From Stictocephala bisonia (lineage: Eukaryota > Arthropoda > Insecta > Hemiptera > Membracidae), in the NCBI GenBank assembly GCA_035578905.1, contig JAQJVL010000515.1:124001-188000 (forward strand): 64,000 nt of DNA. Reading direction: 5' to 3'. The notes beneath the pieces are model-generated. The model did no database searches and was not told the DNA's origin. It was given only the letters and a program-made list of their open reading frames with translations. Position numbers and translations under genes: made by a program. Positions 48,000-60,499 of this stretch are shown one piece after another (the first letter of the stretch is position 1; each line of letters begins with the position of its first letter).

Positions 48000-49920
48000 T
48001 GTGTTCTTCAGCCTCTATCCATAATTGTCCTCCAACTTTAACATCTACTCTATAATATCATTCATAGGTACTGCACTCTCTATCAATAATAATTGACCTC
48101 CTCTACACTTTAGCATATATCTATGATTTCATTCATATGTACTTCAGCCTCTATCCATAATTGTCCTCCAACTTTAACATCTACTCTATAATATCATTCA
48201 TAGGTACTGCACTCTCTATCAATAATAATTGACCTCCTCTACACTTTAGCATATATCTATGATTTCATTCATATGTACTTCAGCCTCTATCCATAATGAT
48301 TGTCCTCCTCCACACTTTAACATCTATCTCTGACTTCAGTCATATACACTTCAGCCTCTATCAATAATAATTGGCCTCCTCTACACTTTAACATCTATCT
48401 ATGATTTAAGTCATATGTACTTCAGCCTCTATCCATAATAATTGTCCTCCTCCACACTTTACCATCTATCTATGATTTCAGTCATATGTACTTCAGCCTC
48501 TATCCATAATAATTGACCTCCTCTACACTTTGACATCTGTCTATAATTTCACTCATATGAACTTCAGCCTCTATCCATAATAATTGTCCTCCTCTACACT
48601 TTAAAATCTGTCTATAATTTCAGTTATATGCACTTCAGCCTCTATCCATAATAATGGTCCTCCTCTACACTTTGACATCTATCTATAATTTCACTCATAT
48701 AATAATTGTCCTATAAAGCCTCTATCCATAATAATTGTCCTTCTCTAAACTTTGAAATTTGCCTATAATTTCACTCATATGCACATCAGCCTCTCTCCAT
48801 AATAATTGTCCTCCTCTACACTTTGACATCTATCTATAATTTCAGTCATATGCACTTCAGCCTCTATCCATAATAATTGTCCTCCTCTACACTTTGACAT
48901 CTATCTATAATTTCAGTCATATGCACTTCAGCCTCTATCCCTAATAATTGTCCTCCTCTACACTTTGATATCTGTCTATAATTTCACTCATATGCACTTC
49001 AGCCTCTATCAATAATAATTGGCCTTCTCTACACTTTAACATCTATCTATGATTTCAGTCATATGTACTTCAGCCTCTATCCATAATAATTGTCCTCCTC
49101 CACACTTAAACATCTATCTATGATTTCAGTCATATGTACTTCAGCCTCTATCCATAATAATTGTCCTCCTCTACACTTTGACATCTATAATTTCACTCAT
49201 ATGCACTTCAGCCTCTATCAATAATAATTGGCCTCCTCCAAACTTTAGCAAATGTCTATAATTTCAGTCATATGTACTTCAGCCTCTATCTATAATAATT
49301 GTCCTCCTCCACACTTTAACATCTGTCTATAATTTTACTCATATGCACTTTAGCCTTTATCAATAATAATTGGCTTCCTCCAAACTTTAGCATCTATTTA
49401 TAATTTTACTCATATGTACTTCAGCCTCTATCAATAATAATTGGCCTCCTCCACACTTTAAAATCTGTCTATAATTTCAGTCATATGTACTTCATCCTCT
49501 ATCCATAATAATTGTCCTCCTCCACACTTAAACATCTGTCTATAATTTCACTCATATGTAATTCAGCCTCTATCAATAATAATTGGCCTCCTCCAAACTT
49601 TAGCATCTATTTATAATTTCACTCATATGTACTTCAGCCTCTATCCATAATAATTGTCCTCCTCCACACTTAAACATCTATCTACAGTTTCACTCACATG
49701 TACTTCAGCTTCTATCCATAATAATTGTCTTCCTCTACACTTTGACATATGGCTATAATTTCACTTATATGTACTTTAGCCTCCATCCATAATAATTATC
49801 CTCCTCTACACTTTAACATCTGTCTATAATTTCACTCATATGTACTTCAGCCTCTATCCATGATAATTGTCCTCCTCTACACTTTGACATCTGTCTACAA
49901 TTTCACTTTATGTACTTCAG
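48000..49920. repeat. 71-bp tandem array, about 27 copies
   Basis: Units contain CACTTCAGCCTCTATCCATA, ATAATTGTCCTCCTC and ATCTATAATTTCA.TCATATG. Divergence is moderate and there are some shortened units (for example near 48700 and 49185). It lies between SINE fragments at 47845 and 49990, downstream of PGRP-A. Confidence 0.95.
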
Positions 49921-49989
49921 CCATTTCTCCTGCCTTATAGTCATTCGATAGTATTATATTGGTTGCTTTGCCTAATTATATCTGTAATA

Positions 49990-50190
49990 ATAATAATAAA
50001 TATAATAATCCCTTAGTTGCCCTGGCTATTGGGCTACAAATAAATACCTCTTTTTGAGGAACAGTCGATCTTAGTTAGTAACAATGACTATACCCGTTCA
50101 TTTAGACTCATCACACTCATTCACCTCTTATACGAGTATTTGCCCATATTATTGACAATCGTTGTCTTACTAATGAAAAATAAATAATTT
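49990..50190 (+). mobile_element. SINE body-and-tail fragment
   Basis: TAGTTGCCCTGGCTATTGGG corresponds to the SINE body and GTTAGTAACAATGACTATAC to the tail, ending AATGAAAAATAAATAA. It shows the same order as the SINE at 30330-30785, without the tRNA-like head. Confidence 0.75.
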
Positions 50191-52135
50191 ATTTTGAGAT
50201 TAAGTTAACAAATTACAACAGGCTGTACAACAATTTTTATAATGAAAATGTTCAGTCATTTATATAGTTTGTATGAATATTAAATATTCTATGGAATTCA
50301 ATTTATAAATAAAGCTACTGGATTTAGTTGTATTTCATAAAATAAAAAACAAAAACAAATTAATGCACAGTTTAAATGATAATCTTGTGTTATTATGAAA
50401 GACTGAAAAATAAAGAACGGAATGTAAAAAAGAATAAAATGTGCACAAATAAGAAGAAGAATGATCCCTCCAGGACGGGGGGGGGGGGGTATCTGGTAAC
50501 TGTCTTTTATTGGCCTTTGTATTGCTGTTTGAGCCGTATAGCATGTAAAAATATAATTTATATGTATTTTAGAAGGATTTTATTTATTTGGCATACACAT
50601 GGGACCATGATGAAAAAACACAAACTAATTGCTAATAATATTTTTGTAAAATAAAGTAAACATATATTCAAATAAGTTGTTGAACATATTAAAAAAATAA
50701 TCTTATAAAATAAACTATAAAATTTTATTTCAAAATATATAACTTGGTACAAAATATGAAAATAAACAAATAATACAGGTGTATTCAAAAGTAAAATAAT
50801 AAGATGATATAGAGAATATATGTGTGAAAGCCGAAAAATGTGAATATGTTTAGGTTAAGTTTATATATAGTAATACGACTATCATCAGTTCAATCCAGCG
50901 TTCCCATTAGTTGGAGTGGACCACGTGACCCAACATCAAAGTTCCTCCAATCAGCTGTCACCAAGGTTAGTGCGATCACGAGGACAAAGTTAGTTGTTTG
51001 ACTGTATGTTTGGCCAAATCAGACTAATCCCATTCCAACTAATCCCATTAGAAATTACAACCAAACTCTCTCGTAAACTATTGATGAAAGTGAAACTTGT
51101 CGTCAAATTTACTGTAATACAACTGTATAAACTATGAAGTGACAGGAAACTCCATATGTTCTAAAGTATTGAAATTATTCTTTGAGGGAAATATTTCATT
51201 ACTGAAAAAAAACTAAACAATATACGGTATGCACTTTTCAGATTGATCTCAATTATTTTTTATTACTAGAAAGTAAAAACAGGTCTTTATTTTCTATGAA
51301 GATAATTTGAATTAATGGTTTGTTTACTTACTTAAGTATACAAAACTAATATTTTATCCAATAATACTTTTAGGTATATTTACAGTGGTCAGTGCATTTT
51401 CCGAAATTTTTGTCATGTTTTACGTTGTTTTCAACATTGAATATATATTTTAATACAAATATACTTTCTAAATTATTTCTTGAAACAATTCTGAAAAAAA
51501 TAAACTTTTTTAAGAATCGCCCATGCGTGATGACGGTACAAGCAAGGGATATACACAAATTACAAAGTTGTGAATATTTCTCTAGACATATGACTAGCTG
51601 GCCGTCTCTGAACCCAATTGTAACGCATAAATAACATTGCTATTTATTAATTTGCTATATTAAGTGCTAAAAGTTTTCAAATTAAAAAGTGTAGAAAATA
51701 GTTTTCTATAGCTATCAAATTTCCTAACTAAAAACGACTTTTATCGAGTTAAAAAAAATCTCACTTAAATAACCTCTAATTATAAGTTAATATTTAAACA
51801 TTTAAACATATAGTTTTAGAGGGTTAAACAAATCATAGTTACACAACAGTTTCATACCAGTGTGATACCAAACTCATAAATCAACACAAATTTCTTAATA
51901 AAAAACGTTTGTTTACTTAGCTTGAGGGTTAGACAAAAAATAGAATGGCTCTTATGAAAGTTAGAATATTGGGAAAATCCGTAGACTATACACATATTCT
52001 GTATAGCACTTGATAGTTGTTTATCATTACAAAAACATATAAATATTTAATTATTAACTAACTATGAATAATCTAGTTAAAATTATAAGTTCATCAAATA
52101 ATCTAATTATTCTTAGCAAATAACACGATGAAGAA
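50191..52135. other. Intergenic region between the two convergent PGRP genes
   Basis: AT-rich with a G13 run (50477-50489). A GC-richer patch at 50890-51010 has a CCAATCAG word and CACGTG, but no gene start nearby supports a promoter call. Confidence 0.4.
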
Positions 52136-52239
52136 TTAAATGATCTGTTTTGTGAACCCTTCTTCGATGTACTTATTCTCGAGGCCATATTGGATGAGAG
52201 CATCACACACCTGGGTGAGGTCCTTTCCTGGTGGATATT
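52136..52239 (-). CDS. PGRP-B, last exon
   Basis: On the - strand the acceptor TTATGTTTTAG ends at 52240. G|AA gives glutamate, then YPPGKDLTQVCDALIQYGL and ENKYIEEGFTKQII before TAA. DLTQVCDALIQYGL matches the PGRP C-terminal helix (L.....LI..G). The product stops about 15 residues later and lacks the GHR and T.CPG segments, so the C-terminal zinc ligands are absent by truncation. The gene is tail to tail with PGRP-A, about 4.5 kb apart. The complete product from the start chosen at 59184 is 160 residues. Confidence 0.88.
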
Positions 52240-54215
52240 CTAAAACATAAAAAGTAACATATTTTTCCTATTTTTCTTTATTTGTTAAATACAATTAAAA
52301 TGTTCTTATATTTCATTCAGAGTTTGAGTGGCTCGTCATGAAGGTGTCCAGGGTTTGATTTCCTCAGTGACCATGGAGTTATATTATTCCTATGTTTTGG
52401 AAGTAACGTTTAGCCATAACTATATTCAGCGCAAAAATCCTACATTTCCCTTATTTACATCCTATTAAAGTAGAGCACCGTAGTAAGTCATAACTAAACA
52501 GTGTTGATCCAATGCACAAGATATGTAGGCCCCTGTATGTATATAGTCAATTCAGTACTTACCAAACTGGAAAAGTAAATATATATATTTAGATAACTGT
52601 TGGTTTAATATTATTGTATGTTTGTTAATATGTATTTGATTTTGTATGTACTTATATTTAAATGTATACTGTATTTGTGTTTTTTTTTATATATGTTTGA
52701 CATATTTTTACAACAATTAGTTAATATATTCAAAAACCGTTAACTAAACTAAATATACTTATATTTCAACGATTTAAATGATAATAAAAGAGGAGTTTCA
52801 ATAAGTTTGGATACTTATTTCCGCTATAGGCCTACTATTCACGAATATTTGATATGTCATCCACTCTGAAAATCTCAACTTAATGTACATTTGAAGTAGT
52901 ACATCATCTAAATAGCTAGAATTTCGTCAATTATGGCATAGAATCAAAAGAATTTAGCTTTTGTACAAGTAAAAAAATAATAATAAGTCTTAAATAGCAT
53001 TTGATATAAATTTAATGAACTAGATATAACCCTTTTTGGGCCTTATTCCAAATACTTGCTGTATTTAGCCTGCATTACATTATAATCAGTATGTGTTTGT
53101 TCTTATGTAAGGAAACACGTATAAGAATTTACGCCACAAATTAGTATGATCGGTAATTATTGAATGTCACAAATTAGAAAAACGTAATTTGAATGGATCT
53201 CAATATAAACTATTGTAACTAAACTGTTTTGAATTTAATTTAGGCTTAGGATCAATTGATAACTTATATTTTCTATTTGAAGTGTAAAATTATAATTAAA
53301 ATCCTTCGTTTGGTCAAAATTTACCTACATAATTACACTGGATGCACATAAACTTTGAAAATATTTAGGCGTTCATTAGTTTAATTTAATATTATTTATA
53401 TTCGCAATATAAAATATCGGTCTGTTCCATGGGTTACTTCAAGTCTGTCACTAGATTGTGCTACTTACGTTGTGGAGAGAAAATACTTTAACAAATTTGA
53501 GGTGCACTCTTAGTCTAGAATATGATTGTTAGTACAATACATTTTCGTTAATTAACCTTTTAATTGCTAAACAACGTTGTAACACACTTTAACTAACCCA
53601 ACATGTTCCCTACTATACATTGGAAACATAATTAGACTTTTAACCTAATAAATGAACGTAACAAAAATAATAACGTTATTACATTATAATCAGTTGTAAA
53701 AACCATAGTCCAAACTATGGAGTTTCTCGTTGTTATTTTTAAAAAATTGTAAAACATTACTTTGGAAATTCTTCTATTTATTGTAAGAATATAATTAATT
53801 CAATATTTAAAATCAGGTTGGATATTACATTGTTAATAACTTTGATTTGTTTTACATTTTTCCAAACTGACATATGTTGTTGGGAATATCTGAATATATC
53901 AGTTATTTTTTAATACCTTGTAAAATAAAAAATTAAGTCTTAGAAATACCACCCAACAATCATGAAAGTACTCGATTTTCTGCAACTTTCCATAAAATAT
54001 TAGTTTTATAGAAGCTGGACATCCTAAAACTGGCTTTTAATAGTTGGTTTTAAATGATATAGCTTATAGCTTCTTTTTTTAAAAAGTGTTTTACCTAAAT
54101 TTAGTATTTTTGTTTTATTTTGGTATTGTAATGAAATATTAATTCATGCAAATAACAAAACATCAGTAGACACATTTGCGAAGAGAGGTTTGGCTACATT
54201 ACGTGTAATACTTAC
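52240..54215 (-). other. PGRP-B intron 2
   Basis: About 2.0 kb, GTAAGT to TTTTAG on the - strand. AT-rich without recognised elements. Confidence 0.85.
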
Positions 54216-54346
54216 CTACAGTATACGGCCCTATGATGGCAATGTAGGTACTGTCGTGGTTGAAGGAGGCGTAGTCAGCTGGCAGCCCTGGAACTGTGTT
54301 CCACCCTCTACCTTCATAAACTGCATGGTCCCCTCCAATGAGGAAA
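54216..54346 (-). CDS. PGRP-B, exon with the core of the PGRP domain
   Basis: AG|T gives serine, followed by FLIGGDHAVYEGRGW, a near-perfect PGRP core motif (NFLIGGDG.VYEGRGW). NTVPGLPADYASFNHDST follows, where GAH...YN..S is usual, then YIAIIGPYT. The donor is GTAAGT from 54215 and the acceptor AG is at 54348-54347. Phases 2 and 1 equal those of PGRP-A exon 2, and the two exons are nearly the same length (131 and 128 bp), as expected for paralogues. Confidence 0.95.
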
Positions 54347-54704
54347 CTTAACAGAGATTACAATTACAATCTTACGTGACGTTACGTTTTTTATCAGATT
54401 ATCCGTTTCAACTATATAATAAAACCGCAAACGCCTACATGTAGTAAAGTAAAATAAAACACAATAAACAAACCTATATTAAAAACCCATAGTGCAGCCT
54501 CACGAATAGATTTTTGAACATTGGATTATAATTAATTGTTTTTGAATTGTTGATCATATAAAAACAAATATAAGATCCACCTTCACCATATATCTATAAA
54601 TAAGCAAAAAAATAAGTTATAAACAACAGTGCATTGCTACGAGTACTATAAACTGCGTGCACTGTATGTCAGAACTAATTAAGCTAGAGCAACATTATAC
54701 AATT

Positions 54705-54970
54705 GGTCGGTAGCGTAGTTGGTTCAATCCCAGCTTCATGTGCTAACGGTTCTCAGTTCGATCCCAATCAGAGTCAATACATTTTGAGAAGGATCAGCTG
54801 ATAATCACCGGCTGTTCATTTGTCATTGGGCTATTAATTAATGACACTTTCTAAGGAATAGTCGGCCTTAGTTTGTAACGATGACTACATTCGCTCATAT
54901 ACACTCATTCGAAATCCATATTCGCCCATATCTTGACGATCGGCGTCTTATGAATAAATAAATAAATACA
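54705..54970 (+). mobile_element. tRNA-derived SINE of a second head type, in PGRP-B intron 1
   Basis: GGTCGGTAGCGTAGTTGG contains an A box (TAGCGTAGTTGG) and AGTTCGATCCC is a good B box, 36 bases later. The tail matches the other SINEs: GTTTGTAACGATGACTACAT, then CATATCTTGACGATCGGCG, ending (AATA)n. The head differs from that of 30330-30785 but the tail is shared. It is antisense to PGRP-B. Confidence 0.8.
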
Positions 54971-56084
54971 GTATATTCATTGAAATTGTAAAGAGTAAAA
55001 AAATATCAAGCTTTGTAAAAATAATTCTGTTCTCTGTTACAGTGAAATACGTACGTAAATATCAACATTTCAAAAATCCTGATTGGCCTGATTCAAAAGG
55101 CTACTTTAATATGATAATTATTTTCCTATTCAGTTTGTAAAAAGAATTGCATTCTTGCTGCAGAAATGATAATATTACAATATAGATCCCAAAAGGTATA
55201 TTTGTCAAGTTAACAAAAATCAAAATATGCTATGTATTTCTAAGGTATATTAAAGCTGAGCAACTGTATGTACTTAGACTGGCCGGAGAGAACGCTATTG
55301 GTAGGCTTATTTCATTTAGTAGGAGTTGTAGTTTAGATCTCATAGACCCTCAAGAATATGAAGGTAGGCTGGAAGCGTGGCAGAAGGTGAATATTTCTGT
55401 AGATTTTATAGATCTATATGTACGTCGCTGTATGCTACGTGTAAAGGTTTGAAATCCTGTGAAAGGAAATACTGAGAGTAGTTGTGTTGGGAGAGAAGAT
55501 GGGAGAGCTTATTGAAAGACTTATATTAGGTGACATCACAAAACGTGAATAAACACAGGTCACATCCAATAGTGGGCTGAATATGTGGAGTTAGTGTGTT
55601 GAGTAGTTATTTCTCCAGTTTGCCGATGACAGGGTCAGCACCTTGTCAGTTCCGCCCAAATCCTCAAGAATACACGTAATAATTATTACTATATATGCAT
55701 AAAGATGTACATTACATGTAATCTCTATATAACTGTCAATGAAGCGTTCAGTACGGCCATAAGAAAGTGAGCTCTGTTTCTTCGTTCTATGCGATGATAA
55801 AGATATTTTGTATGTACATCGGGTCGTTGGATCCCTTTACAGTTATGTGATTAGAGGATAGGTTGGAGGGCCAATCATAAGCTTTAGTGTGGGTGAGAAA
55901 TCTAACAATTGTCTTGTATATTAGAGGTGGGAGGATTGTTTGAAATTATCTTATTTAAAATATATTATATAGGTATTCCTATCACGAGTTTAACTGTGGA
56001 TAGTCAGTATTACAGCTCTTTTGAATAGTAGGGTAAAACAGTTGAACACAATTTAACACTTTTATAGTATTACAGTTAGGGATT
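54971..56084. other. PGRP-B intron 1, part without features
   Basis: A moderately GC-richer patch at 55260-55560 has no recognised coding motif. Confidence 0.4.
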
Positions 56085-56826
56085 TGATGACTCGTGTAGG
56101 GATGCCCCATCTAGTTGATGACTCGTGTAGGGATGCCCCATCTATTTAATGATTCATGTAGATATGCCCCATCTAGTTGATGATTCGTGTAGGGATGCCC
56201 CTTCTATTTGATGACTCGTGTAAGAATGCCCCATCTATTTGATGATACGTGTAGGGATGCCCCATCTATTTTATGACTCATGTAGAGATGCCCCATCTAT
56301 ATGATGACTAGTGTAGGGATGCCCCATCTATTTGATGACTCGAGTAGGGGCGCCCCATCTATTTGATAATTCGTGTAGGGACGCCCCATCTATTTGATGA
56401 TTCGTGTAGGGATGTCCCATCTATTTGATGATTCGTGTTAGAATGCCCCATCTATTTGATGACTCGTGTAGGGACGCCCCATATATATGATGATTCGTGT
56501 AAGGACGCCCCATCTATTTGTTGACTCGTGTAGGGATGTCCCATCTATTTGATGATTCGTGTAAGGATGCCCCATCTATTTGATGACTCGTGTAGGGACG
56601 CCCCATATATTTGATGATTCGTGTAGGGACGCCCCATCTATTTGATTATTCGTGTAGGGATGCCCCATCTATTTGATGATACGTGTAGGGACGCCCCATC
56701 TATTTGGTGACTCGTGTAAGAATGCCCCATCTATTTGATGACTCGTGTAGGGACGCCCCATCTATTTGATTATTCGTGTAGGGATTCCCCATCTATTTGA
56801 TGACTCGTGTAGGGATTCCCCATATA
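56085..56826. repeat. 31-bp tandem array in PGRP-B intron 1, about 24 copies
   Basis: The unit is TTTGATGACTCGTGTAGGGA plus YGCCCCATCTA. Frequent variants are GATTCGTG, GATACGTG and GGACGCCCC. Confidence 0.95.
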
Positions 56827-58936
56827 TCAGCAATACAACGTGTGGGTTGAGAATTGTTGTCCGTATTGCGACTAAACATCATTACAATGCATCATTCAAT
56901 CAGCGTTGCTATTACCACGCTCACTCAGTCAGAAATATCGGCTAAAAGCCTGCTAGATACAGCAATTTAAACATATACTGTCTATCAATGTTGTATGGAT
57001 ATTGAAGTCAACGACCCTTGAAATGACAATATATTAAGAATTAAATTTTATTCGGTATAAAATACTACTAACACTCCAAACTGACCATTGAACAGTTTTA
57101 TTGTAAGATACCCCAATCGTTGACTGAAATTTACATTATAAATCCGTTCCACATTTTGAAAAGATATTTACTAACTAAAAATAATAAATAAGTTGCAAGA
57201 ATCTCTAATTTGGATTTTATCAAAGGAAAACATTTATTTCAATCAGTCCAAATATCAAGGATCGGTCATATAAAGCAATCATTAAAACAATAATAAAATC
57301 ATCCGTATTTTGGTGAGATAATCTGTCAGCCTCTATAAACTGCTTTAAATATGCAATTAAATAAATAATGTTACATATTACCATCTAGCAGGACGTGTAA
57401 GTATTTAAAAATAACACCTGCATGGTCAACTTGTAGAGCTAAGAAAAATGGCCTGTAGGCTGTAGCAAAACTTTTAATAAGTTCCCTTCAAATGTACATC
57501 TAACTACGTATAGAGAGATTCTGTTTTTTTTCTTGCTCTCTTTTTATTGGAACATATTGTAGAGTATAGAAGTTATTTAAAACAAAACTACTCTAATCAA
57601 TCATTATAGTACACTTTATTTGCATAGTTTTATAAGTATTTCTGAATATGAATACGTAATATTTAATAACATGACAAGAGAGGGAAGTGACAAATATGGT
57701 ACACGGTAATAAATTGTATTTGTAGAGACATTATTGTTTATAAACTTTACTCTAACTAACTTTTTTGGATTTTAAAAACTAACACCATTCTCCATCTTTA
57801 ATACTGTATGTGATATCAAAGTAAGGATGACAAGGGGAGTAGCTGGTCTCAGTTCAAGCGGAGACGAAGGCAACCTTTGACTTAGCTCTGTGATGTGAGA
57901 TGAATATTTAAACAACTAGATATAATTACTTTGTACTTTAGATTTAGTGTTTTTTAGACGTTGAATGTTCAATATAGTTTAAACATTTGTCGTTATACTT
58001 TGGTAGCTGGCATTGATAGCCATACGATATGTATGTAAGCTAGGGTTCTTTTAGTCATTATGGTGATGACAATCTGCTGATATAAGAATTATAAGATCTC
58101 AGAAACACAAGGTCCTATAAAAATAGATATCAGAGCTTACTGACCTACTTATGGCTTCAAAGTGGCAAGTACATCTTAAGATATAAATGATTACTAACAA
58201 AGTAGATTTTCCAATTCCTGGGATTCTAGAATAGTGCCATAATAATGTTACGTGTCAATTATTAAGTTTTTTAAAGATGATACTTTTTATGTTTGTTACT
58301 TTCTCTATCAAAAAAGCATATTAAAAAAGAGGTTTCTGTAACAAGCAGTGCAATTATTGCGTTCTAAATTCTTTTCTGCAAAATAACATTTTTTTAAAAG
58401 GATGTGTAATGGTATAAATGACCTTAATGTATTCAATTTGACTTTTATTTATGTTAAAAATGAATTTTTTGTGATATTGTTTACTAGTGGTATATTGTTG
58501 TGTGAGATCTACAGAACGAGTCATGAGAATGAACGAAAGAGGTGTTCTGGTTTATGCTTGTCTACTTAGAGTAACCTCTTGCGTACTTAAAAATGATTTT
58601 TCTACGAAGAAAAACAAACAAAACCTGATAAAATTGAAAAAAAATCAAAACTGTGAAATATCAAAACATTGATAAGTATAAAAAGCAAGTTACATTTTTA
58701 TACTATTATATAAATTTGACTAAAATTATATGTAGTAGGAATACAAATTTATATATTAAGTGTTGGACTAGTTAACATTAAAGAGATTTATATTTTTAGA
58801 TGAAATTAACTTTACTGTCGTATAGAACTTTCGCAATTTTCATTCAATAATATTTAAGTACACTGCTAAATTACGGTATTAAATATCAATGTTTTTGATA
58901 AAAATTAAGGATACATGGTGAGAACATAAAACCCAC
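56827..58936 (-). other. PGRP-B intron 1, 5' part
   Basis: AT-rich. The intron begins GTGGGT on the - strand at 58936. No exon recognised. Confidence 0.6.
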
Positions 58937-59184
58937 CTGTATCTAATGTCTGGACACTTAGAGTCTCGCATATGTCGCTGTTGTTGTTTGAGGACTACTT
59001 CCAAGCATTTCTGGCGGTATTTACATTTACTATGTTTTGTATAACCTATAAACACATATTTGGCTGGGTTCTTCCTGAACCTCTGCCATCTCGGGGGGCA
59101 TCCTTCCCATTCTTCACGAGTTACGAAGGTCAGTTTCTGGTTGGACGACATTCCTTGTCTGTCAACTTGATCCGAGGGCAGCAT
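58937..59184 (-). CDS. PGRP-B, exon with the N-terminal half of the PGRP domain
   Basis: The - strand frame begins at ATG 59184 (MLPSDQVDRQGMSSNQKL); a second ATG lies at 59151. The frame is open further upstream to a TGA, and an AG at 59160-59159 could be an acceptor, so an upstream exon is possible; no signal peptide is visible. LTFVTREEWEGCP matches the PGRP start. KYVFIGYTKHSKC replaces VIIHHT.....C, so the first zinc histidines are lost, but CKYRQKCLEVV keeps the conserved cysteine pair. CPDIRY precedes the splice, equal to DIGY. The donor is CAG|GTGGGT. Confidence 0.85.
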
Positions 59185-59199
59185 GCCATGAGTCCACAC

Positions 59200-60406
59200 A
59201 GGAATTAAACATTCAACAATAGGTCATTGTGTACGGAGTAGATTGTACTACTCAAACATGAACTAATGCATTGTTGTTGTATGAATACTAGTTAATTGTC
59301 TAAGAAATTGCCTTATCATGTTTACATGATATCATGACCATTGTTTTGATTGTTAATTGGGCCTTGAAGTGTATAGATAAGATTCAACACTCAATATCTG
59401 TTTGTGTTTTGTATTATTAGATCAAGGAAAGATGACAGAGTTAAAAATCACCATTATATCTGTGTGTTTATGGGAAACAGTACAGGTATCTTTTGACTAT
59501 ACATGTGAGATACTCAGTACACCGAATAAGGACTGGTGTATTTACTCAGTAACTTAATCAACAGAATTTGAGCAACAGGCTTAACAGTTTAAACTAAGGG
59601 TATTTTCAGGTTAGTAAGGTTAGTTTATATTGAAATAAATAAGTCATTATAAATTATATTGACTTATCAGAGTAAATAAAGGAATGATTGCAAAAATCTC
59701 TTGCTCATATCCTAAGGCTTATCTCTTAGAGAAATATGTCTAAACACTATTTAAATTTTAAGTTGATGGAAGGCTTAGAGTTTCTAACATCATCTAAAGG
59801 ATATTTTTGAAAGAAAAAAACCCGGAAAATTTCGGGAGGTGTTTGTGGAGTCAAAATAAAACATTTCCTATGAAAACGAGCCCCCGTTATCAGTTAGTTA
59901 GCCACTATTTAAAATATTTCAGAAAAACGTTCATCTTAAAATATTTGTTGTTTTAAGTTAATAAATCAATTTTAATAAAGTAATAATTTACAAAATGATG
60001 GCAGTTTTTAATGTTCGAAAAATAATTGCTACAATATTGGTAGTTTCTAAAATTATTTAACTAATAATGTTTCATTAAACAATGATTATAAATCTAACGA
60101 CTTCTCATTTATAAAAAGGGAGTTACAAATTACCGAGGTGTATCATTTTGTAAGTATTGCTAGTCTCGGCCAGGAGCTTAAGTGGCTTGACTCGTTGATT
60201 GAGATTAGTCCAACAATGGTCGAAATACTGAATCCGTTGACGAGTACACTCAAGTCATACAATGAGCTGCTAAAACTATAGTATTTTCTTCACTATTATT
60301 TCATCTTTTTTTCCTAAAGGAAGGTGTAGTTAGACTTGTAATGAAATGTTATATAAAACATTACTATTGAAAATAGTAAAAAAATACCAACAAAATAAAT
60401 AAAGAC
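59200..60406. other. 5' flank of PGRP-B and spacer
   Basis: No clear promoter or Rel/NF-kappaB-type site that I would defend; AT-rich. Confidence 0.4.
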
Positions 60407-60467
60407 CAACGCACGCTGAGAAGCTCACCGAACTCCACTTTGATTTAATCAAAGTAAGCGTGCGTTG
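60407..60467. repeat. Nested hairpin
   Basis: Outer arms CAACGCACGCT (60407-60417) and AGCGTGCGTTG (60457-60467) are exact complements. Inside, ACTTTGATTTAATCAAAGT (60437-60455) is a palindrome around one central base. The outer arms are much more GC-rich than the surroundings. Confidence 0.9.
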
Positions 60468-60499
60468 AGTTTGGACATAATGTGTCTTTCACGAGTCTC

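Noticed and set aside
50890..51010. Promoter for a gene between the PGRPs (CCAAT and CACGTG words)
   Set aside because: No exon follows on either strand and such words are common by chance.
54705..54790. A functional tRNA gene
   Set aside because: A and B boxes are present, but the cloverleaf stems do not close and the sequence continues into the SINE tail.
59221..59600. NF-kappaB/Rel sites upstream of PGRP-B
   Set aside because: GGGAAACAGT near 59471 does not fit the GGGRNNYYYY pattern, and no better site was found.
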